NCBI RefSeq assembly: GCF_921292975.1
Contig: NZ_CAKLCM010000003.1
Coordinates: forward strand, 496,001-560,000
Length of the DNA: 64,000 nt
Source: Vibrio hippocampi
Lineage (GTDB): Bacteria; Pseudomonadota; Gammaproteobacteria; Enterobacterales; Vibrionaceae
Reading direction: 5' to 3'
The notes beneath the pieces are model-generated. The model saw only the letters and a program-made list of their open reading frames with translations. It was not told where the DNA came from and did not search any database. This document shows positions 18,890-26,486 of the stretch, piece after piece. The position numbers and the translations under genes were made by a program. The stretch's first letter is position 1, and each line of letters opens with the position of its first letter.

Positions 18890-19888
18890 TCAATTAACCG
18901 TCGGTCTTGGTGTTTCTATAGTTGAAGGAGGTAGGTGTGGCAGTGTAACTTGTGGTATCTCTCCGGTAAGCGTTTTTAGAAATGCAGTGATGCTTTCCGC
19001 TTCCTCTTGCGTTATAGGCAGTCCAAGTTGGATGTCTGACATTGTAATTACAGCTTGCGTCAAATCCCACTCTGCACCGTCATGGAAATAGGGATAGGTC
19101 AGTTCAATGTTTCTTAACGTCGGCACTTTAAAAACAAACTTATCAGATTCATTCTTCGTGACAGCATAGCGACCAACTTCTTCGTTATCAGTAATATATT
19201 TTTTAACTATCCCCATCTTTTGATACATATTGCCACCTAAGAGGCTACCATTATGACAAGCTGTGCATCCTTTCGCTTTAAAGGTGTTGTAACCGGCTAA
19301 CTCAGTACTGGTGATCGCCGAATCATCCCCCATTAACCATTGATCGAATCGAGAGTTTGGGGTGCGGAGAGTTTTTTCAAATTCAGCAATGGCATGGGTT
19401 AGTTCGGTCATCGTAATTGTTTCACTACCATATGCTTGTTTAAACTTAGCTCGGTACTGAGGAATCGTCGAAATGGTGTCCACGGCGAGGTTGTGCGTAA
19501 AAGCCATCTCTTTTGGATTCTCGATAGGACCAGCGGCCTGCTCTTGAAGATCTTTCGCTCTGCCATCCCAAAATTGAACAAAATTCAGTTCGGAGTTAAG
19601 TACGGTTGGCGAATTGATTGGTCCAAGTACCCACTTGTGCCCAACACTTGATTTCAGATTATCAACCCCGCCAGTCGCAAGGTTGTGACAAGAATTACAG
19701 CTAATGTAATTTGAACTCGATAAACGAGGGTCAAAAAAGAGCATTTTTCCTAACTCAGCTTGAACTTCATTTATGTTACTGGCTTGCTCGATGATTTTAA
19801 CTGGCTCTACAGACTGTCGGTCGGAACTGGCTGCGAATACCAAACTTGGTAGCAGTAAAGTTAACAAGAGTGTTTTTGTTGATCTCAT
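18890..19888 (-). CDS. Di-haem cytochrome c peroxidase (CcpA/MauG family)
   Basis: Periplasmic enzyme reducing hydrogen peroxide with electrons from cytochrome c. A signal peptide (MRSTKTLLLTLLLPSLVFAAS) is followed by two haem-c motifs, CNSCHN near residue 70 and CTACHN near residue 213. MLFFDPRLSSSNYISCNSC and the TPNSRFDQWL segment are family-typical. 332 residues, normal length. An FNR-like box lies about 85 bp upstream of the ATG, consistent with induction at low oxygen, which would fit the conditions of nitrogen fixation. Confidence 0.9.
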   Translation of the reverse strand: MRSTKTLLLTLLLPSLVFAASSDRQSVEPVKIIEQASNINEVQAELGKMLFFDPRLSSSNYISCNSCHNLATGGVDNLKSSVGHKWVLGPINSPTVLNSELNFVQFWDGRAKDLQEQAAGPIENPKEMAFTHNLAVDTISTIPQYRAKFKQAYGSETITMTELTHAIAEFEKTLRTPNSRFDQWLMGDDSAITSTELAGYNTFKAKGCTACHNGSLLGGNMYQKMGIVKKYITDNEEVGRYAVTKNESDKFVFKVPTLRNIELTYPYFHDGAEWDLTQAVITMSDIQLGLPITQEEAESITAFLKTLTGEIPQVTLPHLPPSTIETPRPTVN

Positions 19889-19968
19889 ATAACGCCCCTT
19901 ATATTTATTGTTGTTCTATTCGATTGCTCATGCAAACAAAAGATTACCAAGGGTTAAATTTACGTTAG

Positions 19969-19982
19969 ATGATCGTGATCAA
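19969..19982 (-). promoter_or_regulatory. FNR-like box upstream of the peroxidase gene
   Basis: ATGAT-CGTG-ATCAA differs from the FNR consensus TTGAT-N4-ATCAA at one position. It lies 81-94 bp upstream of the peroxidase start codon and could serve that gene. CRP is an alternative binder of such palindromes. Confidence 0.5.
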
Positions 19983-20206
19983 TAAGCGTATCTAAGGTTA
20001 CTCCATTCCGACAATTACACGCTCTTGATTTTATTATGCCAGTCTCGGGTTTGTCGGATAAATTCATGCTCATCTGTGGTAAGGTGCAACCCAACAACTG
20101 GGCAGTTAACTGCCTTGACTCTACCACTCTTGATATGAGCTGAAGTGGTTAGGTCAATATAAAGCGTACTCTCGCATTAAAAACAACAAAGATTAAGACA
20201 TCAACT

Positions 20207-21433
20207 ATGCCGTTTACTAAGCTATCCCTAAATCAAAAATTGGTTGCTGCGCTGCCTGTTTCGTTCAGTGCGCCTACCGAAATCCAGACGCTCGTTATTC
20301 CTGCGATTTTAAATCAGAGCGATGTGTTGGCAATCGCTCAGACGGGTAGTGGTAAAACATTGGCATATGGATTACCAGTCTTAGAGCAGATCATAGCAAA
20401 GCCATCGCATTTCAAAGCTCTGATCCTTGTGCCTACTCGCGAGCTTGCGACACAAGTGAATGACGCGCTGAAGTTGGTTGCGAAAAACACCAATATTAGG
20501 TCACTGTGTCTTTGTGGTGGTGTTGATAAACAACAGCAGAAAGACGAGCTTGCTACCGGCTGTGAAGTGATTGTCGCGACACCCGGTCGACTTCTTGAGT
20601 TCTTAGGTGAAAACGCATTCGATGCGAGTAATATCAGTACCTTGGTGCTCGACGAAGCTGATCGAATGTTAGAGATGGGTTTTTGGACAGACGTTCAGCG
20701 CATCATTCAAATGCTACCAGAGCAACGCCAGACGTTGATGTTTTCGGCGACATTCCCTGAGCCGTTGGAACAAAAAGCGAAAACGTTACTGACTTCCCCG
20801 TTAATGATTCAGGCAAAACAAGCGGCAGATACAGCAGAAGCGATCGAAGAGACGCTGTATTTGGTCAATAAAGGGAGCAAAACCAAAGCGTTGATTGATC
20901 AAATAACCCGCAACGACTGGCGTCAGGTATTGGTCTTCATCGGAGCCAAAGATAACGCCGATGCATTATGTAAGAAGCTGAGCAAGGCGGGACTGTCCAC
21001 TGCAGCATTGCATGGAAACAAAGATCAGGCGGAGAGAGAAGCCACGCTCGATCGATTTAAACAGCAACAAGTGAATGTGCTTATCGCCACGGATCTACTG
21101 GCTCGTGGTATTCATGTGGACAGTTTACCTGTGGTGATAAACTTTGAACTGCCATCAAATGCGGAGACCTATGTTCATCGAGTTGGTCGCACCGCAAGGG
21201 CTGGTGAAAAAGGCGTCGCCGTTTCTCTGGTTTGTCATGGTGAGACAGATTATCTGACCGCTATCAGAAAGACCACCCAACGTGAACTTCCCCTAAAGGA
21301 ACTGGACGGCTTTCCTGTAACCGACAAACCCTCTACGGGTGAAAGTAAACGGGCTCCGAGGGATAAACAAGCCAATCGCAGAACGAATAAGAAGAAAAGC
21401 ATCAAACAATTTCAGGGTAAAACCAAGCGTTAA
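20207..21433 (+). CDS. DEAD-box ATP-dependent RNA helicase (RhlE-like)
   Basis: A 408-residue RNA helicase with the full motif set: Q motif region FSAPTEIQ, motif I AQTGSGKT (residues 44-51), PTRELA, TPGR, DEAD, SAT, and in the second RecA domain ARGIHV and HRVGRTARAG. The C-terminal 40 residues are basic (RAPRDKQANRRTNKKK), as in RhlE-type enzymes that act on ribosomal or cold-shock RNA. The exact orthologue cannot be fixed from sequence alone. Confidence 0.92.
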   Translation: MPFTKLSLNQKLVAALPVSFSAPTEIQTLVIPAILNQSDVLAIAQTGSGKTLAYGLPVLEQIIAKPSHFKALILVPTRELATQVNDALKLVAKNTNIRSLCLCGGVDKQQQKDELATGCEVIVATPGRLLEFLGENAFDASNISTLVLDEADRMLEMGFWTDVQRIIQMLPEQRQTLMFSATFPEPLEQKAKTLLTSPLMIQAKQAADTAEAIEETLYLVNKGSKTKALIDQITRNDWRQVLVFIGAKDNADALCKKLSKAGLSTAALHGNKDQAEREATLDRFKQQQVNVLIATDLLARGIHVDSLPVVINFELPSNAETYVHRVGRTARAGEKGVAVSLVCHGETDYLTAIRKTTQRELPLKELDGFPVTDKPSTGESKRAPRDKQANRRTNKKKSIKQFQGKTKR

Positions 21434-21549
21434 GTCCCTCTCAATCTTGTTGCAGACAAGGGGGCGATAGTCGGTTCTCTTTTACAAAGTATCTCCCACA
21501 CAATCGCTCCCTATACGCAATCGCTTCTTATACATGACCGACATGCGCT

Positions 21550-22134
21550 CTATTGAATCCCGCAAAGCAACAAGTCGGTTGCTTCAATGGCATGCTGTTC
21601 GATCTGTTGGTCAGTGAGGGCGGCTATTCCTAAAAGTGCCCCAGAGCGTGGTGCCAGTAGCATGCCGAGCCAAAGTTCAATTTTGGTATTTGGCTGCGGT
21701 ACATCAAACCGCTCAGCAAAAAACAGGTTCAAAGCTCGGTTGGTGTCGTTGGGACCAATACCCATAAAGGTCTCGACGATTTCAGGTGCTTGGGTCGCTT
21801 CGGTAATTAATAGTCGCTGTGTTGCAATATGTTCTGGCGATAAATGAAATCGCATAAACTCAGTGGCAAACGCAATCAATGCGTCTCGAGTATTGTCTAA
21901 CGCAAGATGTTGTGAATATCGGTCGTGATAACTTTCACCTATCTGTTGCAAAGTTGCTTGGAAAAGTTCGATTTTGGACGGGAAGTATCGATATAGCGTC
22001 TGCTTTGTTAGCTTCGCCTGTGCAGCAACACCATCCATTCTAGCCGATGTGTATCCCTCAGATAAAAAGACCGATTTGGCAGCCGCCAGAATCGCTTGTT
22101 TTTTCTTTTCTCTGTTTTGTTCAATTTTACTCAT
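21550..22134 (-). CDS. TetR/AcrR-family transcriptional repressor
   Basis: A 194-residue regulator. The N-terminal helix-turn-helix spans about residues 10-55 (ILAAAKSVFLSEGYTSARMDGVAAQAKLTKQTLYRYF, typical TetR). The remaining helices form a ligand-binding domain with no recognisable specificity. It is divergent from an EamA exporter gene, and two matching palindromes lie between them, so it probably represses itself and the exporter. Confidence 0.92.
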   Translation of the reverse strand: MSKIEQNREKKKQAILAAAKSVFLSEGYTSARMDGVAAQAKLTKQTLYRYFPSKIELFQATLQQIGESYHDRYSQHLALDNTRDALIAFATEFMRFHLSPEHIATQRLLITEATQAPEIVETFMGIGPNDTNRALNLFFAERFDVPQPNTKIELWLGMLLAPRSGALLGIAALTDQQIEQHAIEATDLLLCGIQ

Positions 22135-22153
22135 TGCATTCCTCAGAAAATAA

Positions 22154-22177
22154 AAATCACACTATCCGGTATGATTT
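22154..22177. promoter_or_regulatory. TetR operator 1
   Basis: AAATCACAC-N6-GTATGATTT, one mismatch from the operator 2 palindrome, closest to the tetR-type gene start. Confidence 0.75.
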
Positions 22178-22199
22178 ATGTTGACACGATAACACTTAA

Positions 22200-22223
22200 A
22201 AATCATACTCGCCAGTATGATTT
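22200..22223. promoter_or_regulatory. TetR operator 2
   Basis: Perfect palindrome AAATCATAC-N6-GTATGATTT, extending to 12-bp arms with flanking A/T, 17 bp before the exporter start codon. The same sequence recurs at operator 1 with 46 bp between centres. Confidence 0.8.
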
Positions 22224-22239
22224 TTAATAAGGATAGATT

Positions 22240-23127
22240 ATGACTGCTTTTACACTCTCTTCTTTGGCAGTAAACAACAGCCGCACTACGGGTTTTGTGG
22301 TCGCGCTTCTGGGGGCTGCATTGATGAGTATCGACCCGATATTTATCCGTTTTGCTGGGGTTAGTGGCTTCGATACCGCCTTTCTTTTCGGTTTGTTTAG
22401 TGCGATTTCAATGCCGATTTTGCTCAAAGTGACCGACAAACGGGGCATAACAAAGTCCGTCATTCAGAGTGGTTGGCCGCTAATGTTCGCTGGGATATTG
22501 ATGCTTGGTAGTGCGACGGGGTTGGTGTTTAGCATCAAGAATACCTCGATTGCCAATACCTTCATTATTCTGAGCGCCTCACCAGCCGTGGCTGCGATTT
22601 TTAGTTGGTTATTACTGCGTGAGAAAACCAGCCGTTTAACGGTGATCGCAATCATTACCGTGATGATTGGTATTGGCGTTGTTGTGTCAGGCTCTTTTAG
22701 CTCAGGGAATGGGCTTGGTGATGCTTTGGCTGTGTTCTCGGTCATCTGTTTGTCGTTGATGTTTACCTTGCTGCGCAAATATCAGGATGTCAGCAGATTG
22801 GCGAGCGTTGCCTTAGGCGGTTTACTACTCGCAGTTGTGATGTCGTTTTTCGCAGAGCCGATCAATTACAGTGTCAATACTTGGCTGATTATGGCTGCGA
22901 TGGGGCTGTTTACCGCGCCATTAGGCAGAGTGATGTCGATGGTAGCGACCCGTTATATCACCGCTGCAGAGGTGTCGATGACGTTGATGCTGGAAACGGT
23001 GCTGGCACCAGTGTGGGGATTTTTATTCTTCGCCGAGATACCGGGCATCTCCAGTATTGTGGGTGGCTCAATTATCTTAGTCACCATTTTTATCTATACC
23101 TTTGTCACCATGAAAAATAACCCGTAA
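22240..23127 (+). CDS. EamA-domain (DMT superfamily) transporter
   Basis: A 295-residue inner-membrane protein with about ten hydrophobic helices arranged as two EamA repeats. The first contains FVVALLGAALMSIDPIFIRF and the second begins near GNGLGDALAVFSVICLSLMF. The C-terminal region includes AEVSMTLMLETVLAPVWGFLFFAE, which is typical of the family. Probably an exporter controlled by the divergent TetR-type repressor; the ligand is unknown. The trmO-like gene follows 13 bp after its stop. Confidence 0.88.
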   Translation: MTAFTLSSLAVNNSRTTGFVVALLGAALMSIDPIFIRFAGVSGFDTAFLFGLFSAISMPILLKVTDKRGITKSVIQSGWPLMFAGILMLGSATGLVFSIKNTSIANTFIILSASPAVAAIFSWLLLREKTSRLTVIAIITVMIGIGVVVSGSFSSGNGLGDALAVFSVICLSLMFTLLRKYQDVSRLASVALGGLLLAVVMSFFAEPINYSVNTWLIMAAMGLFTAPLGRVMSMVATRYITAAEVSMTLMLETVLAPVWGFLFFAEIPGISSIVGGSIILVTIFIYTFVTMKNNP

Positions 23128-23140
23128 TTAAGGATTACCG

Positions 23141-23539
23141 ATGACAGCAACACTGAACTTTATTGGAAAAATTTCCACACCTTATACGTCTGTTGAGGCG
23201 TGTCCAAACAACATTCAGGCTCAGGGTCCAACCTGCCGGATTACGCTTTTTGAGGAATTCAAACCAGGTTTAAGCGGGTTAGCCGTTGGCGATAACATTC
23301 TGGTACTTTATTGGTTAGCGGATGCACAGCGTGATCAAGTTGTTCAAGTGAGTAGAGGAGGGGACAGAAAAGGCACATTCGCGCTTCGTTCTCCACATCG
23401 TCCTAATCCGATTGGAGCGGCGGTATTACCTATAACCGCCATCGACAATGGTGTGATCAGCGTAAGGGGACTTGATTGTTTGGATAACACGCCTCTGATT
23501 GATATTAAACCGGCGATATATCGAGAAAACGTCAACTGA
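23141..23539 (+). CDS. TrmO/TsaA-like tRNA (adenine-N6)-methyltransferase domain protein
   Basis: A 132-residue protein of the TsaA/YaeB (UPF0066) family, whose E. coli member TrmO methylates t6A37 in tRNA-Thr. The SAM-binding RSPHRPNPIGAAVLPI is the family signature, followed by GLDCLDNTPLIDIKP. It is shorter than E. coli TrmO (about 235 residues) and lacks the C-terminal domain, so it belongs to the short version common alongside a full copy. Probably co-transcribed with the EamA gene. Confidence 0.85.
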   Translation: MTATLNFIGKISTPYTSVEACPNNIQAQGPTCRITLFEEFKPGLSGLAVGDNILVLYWLADAQRDQVVQVSRGGDRKGTFALRSPHRPNPIGAAVLPITAIDNGVISVRGLDCLDNTPLIDIKPAIYRENVN

Positions 23540-23955
23540 CCTCGAATTTAACGCCAAAATAAGGCATAAAATATAGGTTTTCCATATCACCTATGCGCCG
23601 TGATATGGTCATTCCAGATAGGTTGGTGCTTGAAAGTTTTACGGGGAAATTACAAAGAAAAATATGCGTGCTGCATACACCACTCGGCAAGTTTGTGGAT
23701 AAAAACTTGTCAACAAATTAGTATTTTATGAACAAAGACAGATATAGAAAATCCCTCAGTTTGGTGTTCAATGTTGAAAGTTTAGATTCTTTGACTTATC
23801 GAATCACTATTTGCAGTTTAAAATACAAAAGTCGCCCTGTTATCAATTAGCGCTATATGAACTGGGCTAGATATAACTCTTTTCCGTACAGTAATTCATC
23901 GCCATTACTAGTACAATAGCTGCCTATATTATGATTTACACCTAAATAAATACAC
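23540..23955. other. AT-rich intergenic region without a gene
   Basis: No convincing coding frame. A 9-bp perfect inverted repeat (CCATATCAC, 23582-23590, with GTGATATGG, 23600-23608) could be an operator or hairpin for an unknown regulator. The rest is AT-rich DNA before the next transporter gene. Confidence 0.6.
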
Positions 23956-24861
23956 ATGGGCTACTTAATTTCATTTATCACCGTTGCTATATGGGCAGGA
24001 AGTTACATTGTTAGTAAGATGGCTGTCGGTGTCATCGAACCTGCGACACTTGCGTTCTACCGATGCTTGTTTGCATTCTTAGTTCTAACACCGGTCTGTT
24101 TGCCTAAGATAAAACAAAATATTGATGTTATTAAGAAAAACTACCGAACTCTAGTGTATTTAGGTTTTTGGGGGATGGGATTGAGTCAATCCATGACTTA
24201 CTTCTCTGGTCATTACACCTCTTCCATCAATATGTCATTGGTTAACTCGCTAATCCCTGCTGTCACTTTGGCGATGAGCATTATCATTCTAAAAACTAGG
24301 CTGTCAATTGTTCAATATATTGGGGTGCTAGTATCATTGAGCGGCGTTGTTTATGTTCTTGTTAAAGGGGACATCAACGTTTTAAAGAACTTAGAGTTTA
24401 ATTATGGGGATATCCTGATGCTAGTCGGAACATTCTCGTATTCTCTGTATGGCATTATTCTAAATAGAAACCCTAGTATAATGTCAGGTTGGACATTGTT
24501 GTATTGCCAACTGTTTGTTGCTTCAGTGCTATTGTGTCCCCTTATGTTAGTGACGAGTGAATCTTATATTCCTTCGACCACGTCAATCCCACTCATAATC
24601 TATGCGGTATTCTTCCTTTCTATTATTTCACCTTATTTTTGGAAAGTGGCAATCGACAAGATTGGAGCGATGAAATCATCACTATCAATGAATTTTATGC
24701 CTGTGATTGCTGCGATATTAAGTTACATCATCTTGGGTGAAGATATTGAGACTTACCATGTTATTGGCACAGTTATTATCGTTTCAGGACTTGTTGCTAT
24801 TAATTTAACACGCCAAAAAAGATCATCGCGTAGCACACCCGCCGAGTCAAACCTGAGCTAG
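23956..24861 (+). CDS. EamA-domain (DMT superfamily) transporter
   Basis: Second EamA-family membrane protein, 301 residues with ten hydrophobic segments. The N-terminus MGYLISFITVAIWAGSYIVSK begins at once with helix 1, and the second repeat starts around NYGDILMLVGTFSYSLYGI. The basic C-terminal tail (RQKRSSRSTPAE) faces the cytosol. Its AT-rich codon use differs from the nif genes. Substrate unknown. Confidence 0.85.
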   Translation: MGYLISFITVAIWAGSYIVSKMAVGVIEPATLAFYRCLFAFLVLTPVCLPKIKQNIDVIKKNYRTLVYLGFWGMGLSQSMTYFSGHYTSSINMSLVNSLIPAVTLAMSIIILKTRLSIVQYIGVLVSLSGVVYVLVKGDINVLKNLEFNYGDILMLVGTFSYSLYGIILNRNPSIMSGWTLLYCQLFVASVLLCPLMLVTSESYIPSTTSIPLIIYAVFFLSIISPYFWKVAIDKIGAMKSSLSMNFMPVIAAILSYIILGEDIETYHVIGTVIIVSGLVAINLTRQKRSSRSTPAESNLS

Positions 24862-24903
24862 ATTGTCGCTTTCAGTCTAACTATTTGTATTTTAGGTCGA
24901 ATA

Positions 24904-24930
24904 AAAAAGGAGCGCCCAAAGCGCTCCTTC
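24904..24930 (-). terminator. Terminator of the M42 peptidase gene
   Basis: A 9-bp stem (AAGGAGCGC with GCGCTCCTT) preceded on the plus strand by AAAAAA, giving a U tract for leftward transcription. Confidence 0.75.
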
Positions 24931-25015
24931 AATCATAATGCTATTTACTGAACGGGATCTTCTATTCTAAACGAGGTCCTCTATTCTAAACCAATAGCAA
25001 AGACTGTCTGACGGT

Positions 25016-26245
25016 TTACAGATTATCCAAACGAATGTGGCTGTTTTTCAGATCATCTCGGGTGATGCCAGTGTCGCCGTTGTATTGGTTGAAGTGGCGT
25101 AATAACTCGGCGATAGCGTGGATTGACGCGAGTAGATCGCCAGTGTGTGCCGACTCAGAAGCGGTGTGCATGTTTCGGATTGGGTAGCCAATCGAGATTG
25201 ACGCACTATCCACTCCTGCAAGCGCTGCTGCCATGCCGTCGGTACCCATATCACGACCAGAAAAGTCGAGTTGGCATGGGATATCGTTTTCGCGGCAGAC
25301 GTTTTCAACACTTTGTACTAAGAACTCAGAGGCGACTGAACCGCGACCAATAGTAAAGCCTTGACCCATTTTCAGCGGGTTCATATTGCGCGGAGCAATA
25401 CCGGGAGCGGCTTCGTAGTCGTGGTTTACGTCAGTGGCGATAAGCACATCTGGCTTTAGTTCACCAACGATTTGCGTGGAACCGAAACGACCGATCTCTT
25501 CATGAGTCGCGATAGTGTAGAGCACGCGAATATTGTCTAAGTTCTCTTTCGCCAACATACGTGCAATCTCAGTAACTGAGAAGCAACCAAGACCATTGTC
25601 GAGGTAAGCGCCGTAGAAGGTATCTGCACCCACGCCACGTTTGATAGGGCGATCAAGTAGAATTGGGTCACCAACGCGTAAGCCAAGAGCTTCAACTTGC
25701 TGCTGGCGGTCTTCACCGTGAATGTGCATCTCTAGGTAGATAGATTCAGGTTTGATACCTTGCTCGCCACTGCGCTGTGATGGCGTCGAGAAGTGGATAG
25801 CCCCTAGAGCCTCTACCGTACAGCCTTCAATCGCTTTATAACTGCCCGGTTGGTCTGGTGATTGACAGAACACTTTGACTTCATGGCCAATCAGCGTTGT
25901 TGGCAGGAAAGAATCGGTGTTGATCCACACCTTACCATCTTGGTCAATTTTGCGGACTTGCATACGAATTTTATCCGCATGACCAACGATCATCACGCTG
26001 GTCAGATCGTCACGACCAGGGTGAGAGTCGAACACAAGGCTAGCATTGCCTTTGAATTGGTGAATGCCCCAACCTTGTGGCATAAAGGCTTCAAATTCTG
26101 GCTTGATTACGCCATAGCTCATCGCAGCTTCAAAGCCGATTGGTGAAGGGGCAGCCAGTACTTTTGACATAAATTCAAACTGCTGTTGTGGCATCGACTC
26201 GGTCCAAGGTTGACTCGATGGCGCGTTGTTGCTTTTTGTGTTCAT
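25016..26245 (-). CDS. M42-family metallopeptidase/hydrolase
   Basis: A 409-residue cytosolic enzyme of the M42 (glutamyl aminopeptidase/endoglucanase M-like) group, usually with two metal ions. Likely metal and catalytic residues lie in IVGHADKI (near residue 89), FYGAYLDNGLGC, ATHEEIGRFG, ATDVNHDY and the late MHTASESAH. The N-terminal 17 residues are extra and polar. The substrate is unknown. M42 proteins also occur in N-acetylglutaminylglutamine amide (osmolyte) loci, but no such partner genes are next to it. Confidence 0.8.
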   Translation of the reverse strand: MNTKSNNAPSSQPWTESMPQQQFEFMSKVLAAPSPIGFEAAMSYGVIKPEFEAFMPQGWGIHQFKGNASLVFDSHPGRDDLTSVMIVGHADKIRMQVRKIDQDGKVWINTDSFLPTTLIGHEVKVFCQSPDQPGSYKAIEGCTVEALGAIHFSTPSQRSGEQGIKPESIYLEMHIHGEDRQQQVEALGLRVGDPILLDRPIKRGVGADTFYGAYLDNGLGCFSVTEIARMLAKENLDNIRVLYTIATHEEIGRFGSTQIVGELKPDVLIATDVNHDYEAAPGIAPRNMNPLKMGQGFTIGRGSVASEFLVQSVENVCRENDIPCQLDFSGRDMGTDGMAAALAGVDSASISIGYPIRNMHTASESAHTGDLLASIHAIAELLRHFNQYNGDTGITRDDLKNSHIRLDNL

Positions 26246-26430
26246 TGGTGACTTCTTATATCCATGGATTAACTGCAGTTAAATTAATCATACATGGCAA
26301 ACAATTCAAGGGCTTTGGCTATTGATTCAGCAATTAATGGTGAAAATAGCCCGCGTTTGCTTGGTTTTACACCATAATATTTGGCGGTATAAACGGGAGA
26401 TAGAGTGACAAAATGTGGCTAAAAATGAAA

Positions 26431-26463
26431 AAAAGCCCTCAATAATGTAATTATTGAGGGCTG
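26431..26463 (-). terminator. Rho-independent terminator of the large lipoprotein gene
   Basis: AGCCCTCAATAA pairs with TTATTGAGGGCT (12 bp, 5-base loop); plus-strand A residues on its left give a U tract for leftward transcripts. Confidence 0.9.
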
Positions 26464-26486
26464 GATATTAGCTAAAAATAACGATC

